A stretch of DNA of 64,000 nt from assembly GCF_042453785.1 (NCBI RefSeq), contig NC_091670.1:37335501-37399500 (forward strand), read 5' to 3'. Below the pieces are notes generated by a model. It worked only from the letters and a program-made list of their open reading frames with translations, did not search any database and had not been told where the DNA came from. The translations under genes were made by a program, and so were the position numbers. This DNA comes from Malus domestica (Eukaryota; Streptophyta; Magnoliopsida; Rosales; Rosaceae). Positions 12,080 through 22,040 of the stretch are shown in pieces; the stretch's first letter is position 1; the number at the start of each line of letters is the position of its first letter.

Positions 12080-12206
12080 TTTTTTTTTTTGTCAAACAAT
12101 AAATTTGTTAAATTAGATGTTATATTAGAAAGCCAACAGGGTTTGAGCCCACGTCGTAGTGTAAGGGTAATACTCTTCTCCATCACTGTGGTAGAGAACC
12201 ATTTGC
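12080..12206 (-). mobile_element. tRNA-derived SINE, second copy
   Basis: Same family as 8014-8149. On the minus strand it has an A-box-like segment (taccacagtgatgg), a B-box-like gggctcaaaccc and an A tail (T run 12080-12090). The flanks GTTTGTCAT (12070-12078) and GTTTGTGAT (12207-12215) look like an aged target duplication. Confidence 0.65.
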
Positions 12207-12806
12207 GTTTGTGATACATTTGTTTTAAGCTTTTTTCTATTTTAACCAACGCAATTAAGGAAGACTTATGTGTCCTCTTTCGCTATATCGTTGAATGATA
12301 TCCCATGTTAATTAGTTATTTTATACAAAAAGTGGGATAATGAAGATTGACTAAAAAGTTTAAAGTAATATCGCACACCAAGTAAGTTTTATAGGTATCA
12401 AGAAAAGCCCCTTGCCTTTTGACCCAACCCCTTTAGTTTCCTAATTTTTTTTCTTAATATTTTGGTAGGTCGAGATTATGCATATCAATGTTTAGGTATG
12501 TGGAGAACAGTACCCCCGCCAAACTCTCCTTTCCGAGCTTTCTAGTTTTTACGCACCAAACACTGCTCACTGGAGCACAGTGTATGCAGATTGGGATGCG
12601 AATCATGTGTTCCGCTTTGTCTTTCTTTTTTCTGATAGAATAATTGACTGCATGGAGAAGGCCCACATGGATGAATTTACAAAACATATTCCCGCAACTG
12701 ATCTGAATAAACTACCAACTGCCAAGACCTGCCAAACTTTACCACTCTTTGATTAATTAACTAATACTTAATGCCATAGAACAGAATTAATACTTAAGTT
12801 CGTTTT

Positions 12807-12842
<36 letters not shown>

Positions 12843-13576
12843 GTAGACTGTTCTATGTCTTGCCCTTTGACCAAGGTCTAACAAGTGGCTTGTGGAATAA
12901 GCACTTTGACTACCTTTTTACGCAGAACAAATTTACATACTCGAGAGGGAGGATTGAATTTCGAAGCAGTGAGATGTATGACGAAAAGGAATGTATGACG
13001 AAAAGGAATATGAAGGTGAAGTGGTTGGAAATTTTGATATCAAAAAAAGCATCTTATCTTATGTTTGTGGAAATTGACTCTTTCTTAAGAAAAACTCTCA
13101 TGGTGTGTTTTTCCAGTTAGGACTGATTGCAACACAAAATATTCGAATGATATATGTCAGACTCTTGTTCTGTACGTAGGTGTTTGAGCAAATCACATAT
13201 TCAATATACAGGACTTGTTACTTTTCCACCGCCCTTTTTCTATGCCTCTCTTAAAAGTTCTTAGCCTTCTCGATCAGTTTGCTAAATTTCCAATTTAATT
13301 AACTTTTCCTTTCTGTTTTTTCTTTTGTGCTTGCTTACTTATGTGTATTTCTATATAATCACTAGGACTTGTCAAGGTGCATGAACCAGACCAATGAGAT
13401 CTGACTATATCTGGGAATGGAAAACGCTAAAGCATCTTAATATTAAAGTTAGGCAGGTGGGGTTAGAAGACATAAATCATGAGTCAAGATATGTAGGGCC
13501 GACTGCCCCCCTACACTTTATGCAACCTAACGATGCAACTAACTTTACTTTCTTATTAAAATTAACCTAATTAGTG
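12207..13576. other. Intergenic, with (CT)n
   Basis: A CT run lies at about 12806-12841. The plus-strand frame at 12860-13120 includes a 16-bp tandem duplication (atgtatgacgaaaagga) but matches no family and has no clear gene signals. Nothing else supported. Confidence 0.5.
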
Positions 13577-13579
13577 TAA

Positions 13580-13878
13580 GAGCATCTTTAAAGGACATCT
13601 CAAATGAGTTCTTAGCTAAATTTTAAAGAGAATTTGGAAAAATTCATCTCCAATCACACTCCTTATTCACCTTCTAAATCTAAGGGACAAGACAAGAGCT
13701 CCTAGCATTAATTGCTAATTTTAACTAAAAACTCTATTCTTATTAGTCCACAATCATTATGACTCCCTAAACTAAAGAGTATCATTGGAGCATAATTTTT
13801 TTAGAGAGCTTCTAAGGTAACTTTCTAGTTTTTAGCTAAAATTGAACTAAAAATAAGAGAGAATGATTAGAGATGCTC
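13580..13878. mobile_element. Harbinger/Tourist-type MITE
   Basis: The 299-bp element begins GAGCATCTTTAAAGG and ends AGAGATGCTC, with GAGCATCT perfectly inverted at the ends. TAA occurs immediately outside both ends (13577-13579 and 13879-13881), the 3-bp duplication used by PIF/Harbinger elements. The interior is AT-rich with no transposase. Confidence 0.8.
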
Positions 13879-13881
13879 TAA

Positions 13882-14764
13882 GACACTGTTTATACTTCTT
13901 TATATAGTTCCGACATATTTGAATATATGTATGCATATCATTAACTTATATACATGTGTGGGTAATATCTCTTGTCAGCATACTTATATTATCGGACAAA
14001 TGTGTTATATTGTCAATATGTGAATTTGAACCTGTCAATATTTTTTAACAATAGAATGTGGCATGCATGTTTGCTTTGGATCGTATATATGCAAGTAGTT
14101 GGCAGAAAATTTTCACCAGAAGAGTGCGACCAATAACTTGCTTGTGCTATTGCCAAGCTGAATGGACAAGGCGTGTTGGTGATTGTATATATTTCCAATT
14201 GGATCCGAGCATTCTGGAGCAACCAAGTTGGGGCGTATAAACGTCAAAGAAATCCCACATCAACATCTTAAGTGGCTGCAGCATATAACTGGCAAAAACA
14301 GTGACAAAGCACACACCCAACAGGCTGCCTAGCTAGGGCAGGGCAGCCACATATATAATCCTATATAAACACCCATGTCACTTGTCATGCTGTCACCACT
14401 CTAGCTGATTAATGAGATCGATAGTCCTCTCCACTTGCACAAAGGAAAATGATTTATGCACTTTCTCTTTTTGATACATTTTATCTATAATTATCTCTTG
14501 AATTTTTTATATTTTATTGATATAAAGACCATAATTAAACGCAAATGTCCAAAGAGAGAAAAAAAAATGTGGGAAAATTATTTTCCTTGGTCATGTTGTC
14601 ACCACACTCGCATCTAGTTGATCATTGAGATTGATAGTCCTCTCTCCACTTGTAGAAACTTCAATTCTTGCAACTTATTTCGACAAAGAAATTCTTTATC
14701 CTTTACAAAAATGATGGAACTTTCTACTCCTTTTTTAAGAAATTACACGTACTTTGCCAAATCA
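13882..14764. other. Intergenic with a duplicated segment
   Basis: A plausible TATA sequence (ctatataaacaccc, about 14362) precedes a stretch that recurs about 205 bp later: ctgtcaccactctagctgat near 14391 and ttgtcaccacactcgcatct near 14594, each followed by a gatagtcctctccacttg-like segment. I find no open frame or known RNA here, so a transcript is speculation. Confidence 0.4.
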
Positions 14765-14773
14765 TTGAACTTA

Positions 14774-15822
14774 GAGTAAATTACATTTTCATACCTCAGG
14801 TTTGGGGTCTATTTCAATTCCTTACAATATCTTTAAAACATTTCACTTTCATACCTTAAGTACTATTTTATTTCAAAATAATACATCCATTACATTTTCC
14901 ATCCATTGATCTGTTAAATGCTGACATAGCTGCCACATATATGCCACGTGGCTGCCAAATGTCTGCCATGTGGCAAATAAAATAATTTTTAATTTTTTTT
15001 TAAAAACTTGAATTTTCTCAAAAAAAAAAAAAACAAATTTGAAACCCACATCTACAAGAAGAAGAAGAGGAGGGAGGAAGAAAGAAAAAGAAAAAAAAAA
15101 TAGAAACCCACTGCAAGAAGAAGAAGAAGAGGAAAAAGAGGAAGAGGAAGAAGAGATCGGGGTGGGGGGAGGGTCGCTGGGCGCGGGGGGACGGGAGGAG
15201 GGTCGTTGGAGGAAGAAAATAAAAAATAAAATAAAATAGAAACCCAGATCTGCAAGAAGAAGAAGAAGAAGAAGAAGAGGGAGGAAGGGAGCAGGGTCGG
15301 GGTGGGGGGAGGGTTGCTGGGCGCAGGGGGGACGGGAGGAGGGTCGTCGGAGGAAGAAAATAAAAAAAAAAAAAAAAACCCAGATCTGCAAGAAGAAGAA
15401 GAAGAAGAAGAAGAAGGAGGAAGGGAGCTGGGTCGGGGTGGGGGGAGGGTTGCTGGGCGCGGGGGGGGGGGGGGGACTGGAGGGGGGTTCTTCTTCTTTC
15501 TTCTTCTGGTCGCTGGGGGAGGGACAAATATTTTTTTTTTCTTTTCCTCCTTCTGATCGCTGGTTGTAGATGTGGGTTTCAATTAATTTTTTTTTTGGTT
15601 GAGAAAATTCAGGTTTTTTTTTAAAAAATTAAAATTTTTTTTGCCACGTGGCACAAATGTGGCAACCACGTCAGCATTTAACGAATTAATTGATGGAAAA
15701 TCTAACGGATGTATTATATTGAAATAAAATAGTACTTGAGGTATGAAAGTGAAATGTTTTAAAGTTGTCGTATGGGGTTGTAATAAACCTCAAAACCTGA
15801 GAGGCTACTGTGTAATTTACCC
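14774..15822. mobile_element. 1,049-bp foldback MULE-type element, purine-rich core
   Basis: The ends are GAGTAAATTACA and TGTAATTTACCC, and the inverted arms run for roughly 280 bp with moderate divergence. Identical TTGAACTTA flanks it at 14765-14773 and 15823-15831, a perfect 9-bp target duplication (Mutator superfamily hallmark). The core (about 15100-15490) contains three tandem units of about 137 bp, each with an acccagatctgcaag-like start, a GAA-rich run and a GGGGTGGGGGGAGGGT-type block. Long low-complexity frames on both strands here (Ser/Phe/Pro or Lys/Glu runs) are composition artefacts, not genes. Confidence 0.9.
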
Positions 15823-15831
15823 TTGAACTTA

Positions 15832-17700
15832 TTACTATATTTTACAGAAGCACTATTTGATGTGATCATGATCATGAATTGCATTATGTAATTGATTCGT
15901 TGAAACCCAAAACCCTAAAACAGTGGATAAATTGACCCAATGGTCTCCATTGCAATGACCCTAGCTAGACCCTAATGCCAAAGAGATCCAGAAGGGAATT
16001 CGATCTGGTTCTTCTAGGGCTTTGCATACCTAATAGGTTGTATAATCTGCATGCAAGCAGTTTATATCTAATTAATATTAGGAGAAGTTGCTGCTAAAAA
16101 TGAGTCATTCATGAGTTGCATTTGCCTTGGAATTCAGGGTTAGGACTTGGAGGTATTGGATAGGAGATCTACCGATTCAGGACTCGAAGCAATAAAGGGC
16201 AAATCATATAAGGTGAAATTGACTTCCATTTAGCAAGTGACCACTTGCCAGATTTGACAAAATGCAGCAAGTTATGAACAATTATTTAGAGGAGATGTCA
16301 TAGAGTTTAGCGGAAAGCTAGTTCAGTTGTACCGAATCTGAATTTAGATATTCATAGAGGTACATAATTGACAGAACTTGTCTTTATTGTAAAGTATATT
16401 TGACGTATTATATTTTCTGAGTCGGAAAGAAGAACAAATATGGGTTGACAAAACCTCATGCTGGTATTTGTCATCACTAGTTTGAAAGGACGTTTTTGAA
16501 TTGTTGTAAATATGATTTGGATGCAACAAAAATATATAAATATCCACATAGTGTGGTCTCAGATCGCTTCTCAAATCATTTCAACCAGATTTTGATCTTG
16601 GTAAATGATTGCCATAATATTAAGTTAATTATGAAGAACCAACACCTAAACTATCTATTAACAAAATCCTCTTCGTCAATTAAAATAGTGTAAAACAATC
16701 AAACAACTCTATCAACAAAATTAAAGAAAAATAACCAAAATAAAAGTTAGGAGCAATATTTCAATTGCTCATAAGAGCATGCATCATTTTATATTTTCTC
16801 TCTTTATAAATTTTATTTATAAAACTTTCATAAGCACATGCATAACACGTGTACAATTGCTAATAATTATTAATTAATTATAGAGCTAACACATATGTAT
16901 CACATTGAATTGATCACGATAGTATGAGAACACTCGACTACTATGGTGGGCTGACAAGACTGAGCTCTAGGAGTGCAATAGCATCACTTGGGGCCTAGTT
17001 TGGTCTTGGAGTAACTGAAACAAACAAACAAAGAATCAACTTGTGTTTCCAATGGCCTACCCAACTGGACAAACCTGGAGCCACTCTCAACCACTTAAAA
17101 AAAGCAATTGGTCCTCCACCCAAAATCCTTGTCCTTGAGAGTCCTAAATTCAAGTATTCTTTCAACCCTACACCAACAAAATATGCTAATTATTATTAGA
17201 GGGCCTACTCTACATTTGGGGTTGTGTTTGTATGGTTCATGTTTTGGTGATTTGATAAAAAAGGGCAATGGTGGAACTATCAAATTCCTAATAGGCGATT
17301 TTTCACTCTTGTTTTCTCTTTCTGTGTGAAAGTCAATCACTTATTTTCTTCAAATCAATCCAACGTTGCGACATCATTTCACAAACAAGAGTACTTTTTC
17401 TCAAGTATTTATTTGTACAATCTAAGCCACTAGGATTAGACTATTGGTGAGGAGGGGGAGATTTTTCAATGTACTCGGGACCTAGTCTGGTACATCACTT
17501 TGGAGGAACACTTGAAAATAAAAATTTCTCCAATTATTTTATGACGTGGTGTACCAGGTTGTGTTATGGTAACATAGAAAATATGTTGCGAGGATAAGTA
17601 GTGTGGTGGACAGGAGTAAGACATAGGGTTCGAAATCCTTTAATATAATAAAATGAAGATTACTTCTACAGTCCAATTGAGGTCGTTTGCACCGATGGAA
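15832..17700. other. Intergenic, no gene seen
   Basis: No domain-bearing frame. Near 17560-17645 the plus strand has gtgtggtggacagg followed by a B-box-like gggttcgaaatcc, possibly a SINE fragment without clear ends. Several short frames at 16344-16693 and 17095-17340 are unsupported. Confidence 0.5.
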
Positions 17701-17759
17701 TATAACAAGTAAGCTTTCTAGAGAGAGGGGTGTTGAGTAATTCTATAGGCTTTTATAAA

Positions 17760-18678
17760 TGGGCCTTGAAAGAATTTGTGATCCAATTTCACATGGCCAG
17801 GCCCAAGGCCCAAAACCGATACCACCGAGGTTCAATATCCATTTTCAACCACTTATCACCACGCCCGTCGTACAACAGCTTGGTCCATACCCAAAGCTCT
17901 CCAAACGACTCCGTTGGCTCCGCCGCGGGCGCCACCGTGCCCATCGTCAGCAACACTCTGTAGCATTCGCCGTTGGTAAAATTCATACTCTTTATTGATT
18001 ATATCTTGATTTTGTTGGATTAAATTATGCAATTGATTTGCTTTAGCGATTTTGCCCCCTTTCTGCACCAAAACAGATGAAACGCTATGCTGTAGATTCA
18101 GTTAGGGTTTAGGGTTTATGACGCAGAAATCACAAGCTACATTGTTTCCAAAGCATCAACTTTGTTTGCAAAAGGTAGCCCATGATGGAAGAACTTACCC
18201 GGTTGTAGCCAATGACAATTCTCTCTTTGTTTTTGCACATCTAAGAGCTGGTAGGCCGTTATCGGTAGATTGTTGAACATAAGTCCGCATTCTTTTGTAC
18301 CCTTGTGCATTGATATTGTGTATTTATTTGTGTGCAACATTTTAATCCCAGTTAGCAACTTATTCATCTACAAATCTTATTACTGTATAGACTAAATGAG
18401 TTATGTATTTGGGTTTTGACACTTGCATTGTACTCGTTTTGTTAGGCTGCTGACCAGGCTGATCCTGGCTCAGATTGGTAAAGAGAGCCTTTTAATCACT
18501 TAACTGTCCAATCAAATCATAGAATTGTTGAACTGCTAATGGAGTGTTGTTAGATGCCCCTTCGAGTACCTACTAGAACGTAGAAGCCATCTCGAGCACG
18601 TAGTTCTGAAAATTGTGTTTTGAAATTGTTTTGTTAAGTATTACTTTTATATGATTGTTAAAGATTGTTTACTTTCAG
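17760..18678 (+). other. 5' leader exons and introns of the MuDR-derived gene
   Basis: The intron signals line up: donor CCGTTG|GTAAAA ends an exon at 17975; acceptor TTTTGTTAG opens a 32-bp exon at 18446-18477; donor ATTG|GTAAAG follows; and acceptor ACTTTCAG at 18678 precedes GAAAATG. In the ATG's frame, exon 2 is open but exon 1 gives a stop five codons before the junction with no ATG between, so these exons are untranslated leader. The transcription start is not defined; about 17760 is a guess. Confidence 0.5.
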
Positions 18679-18682
18679 GAAA

Positions 18683-20131
18683 ATGACTAATTTGACAATT
18701 TTGATCAAGTATGATGGGAAGTGGGTGAATTCCTCATATAAGGGTGGCAAAACTAAGGCATTAGTTGTTTCTGAAAAACTTACTTATGAGGAGCTTCGAG
18801 ATAGACTGTATGGTCTCATGAAGGTCGACCCAAATGAATATGGAATTATAATGAAAGCTGTATATAGTGGAAAGTCTCATCCGTATCCTGCGGAAGTAGT
18901 AGATGATAATGACGTGGCTGCATTTATTTGTGAGAGTGTTGCACGGGACTGGAAAATTCCATTGTGCGTTACTCTTGAACGCAGGGTATTAGCTTCTGGA
19001 AGTGGAAGTAATCAACAAGCTCCAATCGGCCTTGCAATTCATACTACAAAATCTCATTCATTAGATCCCCACACTCAACATGAAGAACAAAATTCCTTTG
19101 ACTTCATTTCCAGTCCAATGCCAATGGACTTCAGTTCAGGGACTCAAGCAAATTCTGATTGTGTTGATGGATTGATCCATGATGATTTCGAAAATGATAA
19201 GGAGCATGATAATATAGAAGTTGATGTGGAACAAAACAACCTGCAACATGATGATGTGCCTTGTGACAAGCTGCAACTTTCTGAGGTGCCTCAGCCAAAC
19301 TTGCAATTTGATGATTTGCCTCATGACAGCAGGCAATTTGATAATATGTATCATGAAAATGTGCAATTTTGCGATCATCATCTCAATCCTCCTAAATCTC
19401 TACCTCGAGCTCGGTCTTGGCGTAAACTCACAGAAGAAATGGTTAATAGGATGCTGAATTCGGGGTTGAAAGCAGGGGGAGATATGGAACTAGGTTCAGT
19501 GTACAAGAGCAAAAAGGATTTACAGAAGATGTTAGCCCTTGCTGCAATTAAAAGAAGTTTTGAGTTCAAAGTTAAGAGGTCCACGAGAAAGAGATTTTCT
19601 GTTGAATGTGTGAATAACAACTGCGCATGGAAAGTCCATGCAACCAAGTCGCCAGACTCTGATTATTTCATGATAACAAAATATGATAGTCGCCACTCTT
19701 GTTCATCAGATGCTAAAAATCTCAGTTCGTTAGATGCAAAAAATGGCAGTCACCGACAAGCAAGCAGCTTGCTCATTGGTGAGTTTGTAAAGTCAAAATA
19801 CAAGGGTGTTTTGTGCCAATGCAAGCCGAAAAATATCATTGAGGATGTGCAGAAAGATCTTGGAGTGAATATAAGTTATTCGACAGCTAAGAGGGTTTTG
19901 GATTGTGCATTGAAAGATGTTGGGGTATCATCACCAGAACTTTCTTCTAAACAGGGGTCAAGTGAAAGGTGCAAGAAGGAAAGAACTCCGTCTCAACCAA
20001 AAAAAATGTCCCGTGGAGAAGAGCAGTCTACACGGAATTGTGGAAAATGTGGCTCAACTGGTCATTACCGTAAAACCTGCAAGAACCCTATTACTCTTCA
20101 TCTTAATTCCGAAAGTGAGTTTGCTGCCTAG
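18683..20131 (+). CDS. MuDR transposase-derived protein without catalytic domain
   Basis: Single coding exon for 482 residues. Residues 1-100 resemble the PB1-like N-terminal region of plant MULE transposases (LIKYDGKWV near the start, then RDWKIPLCVTLE). Residues about 180-240 hold five 10-residue repeats. Residues about 269-346 are the MuDR DNA-binding domain, with a C-x4-C...H-x-C zinc motif at C309, C314, H338 and C340. A helical IIEDVQKDLGVNISYSTAKR segment follows at about 395-414. The C-terminus has a CCHC knuckle, CGKCGSTGHYRKTC (C453, C456, H461, C466). In full MULE transposases a DDE/DDD catalytic domain lies between the helical segment and the knuckle; here only about 40 Ser/Lys-rich residues do. 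The start ATG at 18683 lies four bases after a strong acceptor site; the TTG upstream lies inside the intron. It could be a domesticated DNA-binding gene or a deleted transposon copy. The intact long frame and spliced leader favour the former. Confidence 0.85.
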   Translation: MTNLTILIKYDGKWVNSSYKGGKTKALVVSEKLTYEELRDRLYGLMKVDPNEYGIIMKAVYSGKSHPYPAEVVDDNDVAAFICESVARDWKIPLCVTLERRVLASGSGSNQQAPIGLAIHTTKSHSLDPHTQHEEQNSFDFISSPMPMDFSSGTQANSDCVDGLIHDDFENDKEHDNIEVDVEQNNLQHDDVPCDKLQLSEVPQPNLQFDDLPHDSRQFDNMYHENVQFCDHHLNPPKSLPRARSWRKLTEEMVNRMLNSGLKAGGDMELGSVYKSKKDLQKMLALAAIKRSFEFKVKRSTRKRFSVECVNNNCAWKVHATKSPDSDYFMITKYDSRHSCSSDAKNLSSLDAKNGSHRQASSLLIGEFVKSKYKGVLCQCKPKNIIEDVQKDLGVNISYSTAKRVLDCALKDVGVSSPELSSKQGSSERCKKERTPSQPKKMSRGEEQSTRNCGKCGSTGHYRKTCKNPITLHLNSESEFAA

Positions 20132-20974
20132 AACTGGGGCGTGGATAGCCCTAAACTGTAGTAAATTATTATCTAGAGACAATGCATTTTTCATCTTTTC
20201 TACTGTCGTAAACTTTTCATGTTTTCATTGACACTTTTTATTAAGCTTTGAAACTAGCTTGACATAACTTCAAGTGATGTAGCTGAAACAAAAAGTTTTG
20301 AAGTACTTTACTTGAAACCTTCTGAGCCTGCTGGAAAAGATTTCAAGTATGGTACATGAAACCATTTGAACATTCAAAATGGTTATGAAAAGACTACTGA
20401 AAACAAGTTGAGTCCAACCCAAAATGGTTCAAGCTTAGCATTTTGAACGATGTTGAAGAGAACTACATAAAACCCAACTGCTTGGGCTTGTTATGGTTTG
20501 GAGTAAGATTTTGACATCCTTTGTATGTCGTATATTCTTACCCTCAAAAGGAGCAGTGCAGAAAAGGGGTATGATGCTTACTATTCATGTGAAAATGATG
20601 TTATTTTGGCTTAATACTCCAGCAGTGAAGAATGGCGTGAAACAGGGGGCTTTATGGCTTCTCTAGATCCACTGGTGAAGCAAAGGTATGTGTAGTTTTT
20701 AATTTTAATTTACGGGTTTTTAAATTTTTTTACAAGAGTATGGTCTTTATTGTGGCCTTCGGTTTCCACAGATTTTAAAGATTTATCATTTTCAGTTATT
20801 TGGCTTAATTGGAAAGCTGCTATCAGTTAGCTTTATGAGTTTCCATAGCAAGGGGGTTTGCAATTTGCAGTTGTCTCGCTGATTTTTTTTGAGTTTTCTT
20901 TATGGACATCTACATGAAGAAGAGTCATTAATGCTTAAGAAAAATAAAATTGATTTGTTAAAAAAAATAAAATA
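20132..20974. other. 3' flank and intergenic
   Basis: Downstream of the MuDR-derived gene. No polyadenylation signal is certain and no domain is seen. Short frames here look like chance. Confidence 0.45.
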
Positions 20975-20980
20975 ATAAAA

Positions 20981-21108
20981 AAATAAAATTACATGAGCAG
21001 CAAACACGTCGCAGAATAACTGTCATAGAACTGCAATTATTACCCTATGTGTAACAAGGTCTATGACATTTATTCTGCACCGAGTTCACTACTCATGTAA
21101 TTTTATTT
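20981..21108. repeat. Imperfect inverted repeat (hairpin), about 50-bp arms
   Basis: The left arm (aataaaattacatgagcag...cagaataactgtcataga) pairs with the right arm (tctatgacatttattctgca...actcatgtaattttatt) around a loop of about 30 bases. It could be a tiny MITE or a small-RNA precursor. No target duplication is obvious. Confidence 0.6.
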
Positions 21109-21289
21109 TCCTTATGCATTAGAGCGGATGATTTGTCATCTTGGATCTATCTTGCAAAAGAATAGAGAATTAGATAGAGATCTCAACCATAGAATACAAG
21201 TTGGATGGATGAAGTGGAAGAGGGCATCGAGTTTGTTGTGCGATCTTCATATGCTGCTAATGCTCTAGGAAATTTTTTACTGGACGATA

Positions 21290-21716
21290 ATAAGGCCAGC
21301 AATGCTTTATGACATGGAGTGTTGGGCGGTCTAAAGTCAATACATGCAAAAAGGTGAGTGTAGTGCATATGAGAATGCTTATGGATGTGTAGGCATGCAA
21401 GAAACATAGGATTAAAAATGATGATATCTGAGGTAAAGTAGGAGTGACCGCAATTGAAGATAAGATGAGAGAAAATCGGTTAAGGTGGTTTGGACACTTG
21501 AACCGAAGACCTGTAGATGCTCTGGTTAGAAGATGCGACTATGAGACGGAAGCTTAGGGCAAAAGAGGTAGTAAGACCTAGGAAGACTTGGAAATAGACT
21601 TTAAGACAAGATATGGAGTACTTGGAGCTAAAGGGAAGACATGGCGCAAAATCGAGCGCAATAGCATTCTAGAATTCATACAGCCGACGCTACTTGGTGG
21701 GATTAGGCTTGGTTGT
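21290..21716 (+). pseudogene. LINE retrotransposon 3' remnant (reverse-transcriptase tail)
   Basis: Translation across several frames recovers the conserved tail of plant LINE ORF2 proteins: a decayed arginine/aspartate-rich start, then [20 protein letters not shown] (about 21435-21494) with [15 protein letters not shown] directly after it. Later come remnants of the region leading to the typical C-terminus. Stops (for example after ETEA) and frameshifts interrupt it. Upstream RT motifs are not seen, so this is a 5'-truncated dead copy. Confidence 0.75.
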
Positions 21717-22040
21717 TGGTTTGTTGGGTATTAATGGCTCTCCTTTATATATATCCATGCCGATAGGATTGATTTAATGTTTCCAATGCATGAGCTGTAT
21801 GTGGCAACTTTTTTTTATTGTATTTGTGTAACGTGTCTTCTATTTTTAAATGAGTTTTATGAGGATTTGTCATTTTCCAAATATCTCCTTTATCAATAGG
21901 TTTTGTAGCATCCCGACACACTAATATAACAGAGAAAAGAAGTAAGGCTTCTTCCTCACCGCTTCATTGTTTTTGCTTATACTTCTATCTTCTTCTTCTT
22001 CTCAAAGGCCTTGTTAAGGGTTGCCGTTTTCACTTCAACA

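Noticed and set aside
12860..13120. 86-codon plus-strand frame
   Set aside because: Starts at a non-ATG codon, contains a local duplication and matches no family.
14873..15582. Long open frames on both strands rich in Ser/Phe/Pro or Lys/Glu
   Set aside because: They are translations of the purine/pyrimidine core of a foldback transposon, overlap in several frames at once and have no domain.
17627..17640. gggttcgaaatcc as a tRNA T-arm
   Set aside because: No acceptor stem, D arm or anticodon arm can be folded around it; more likely a SINE remnant.
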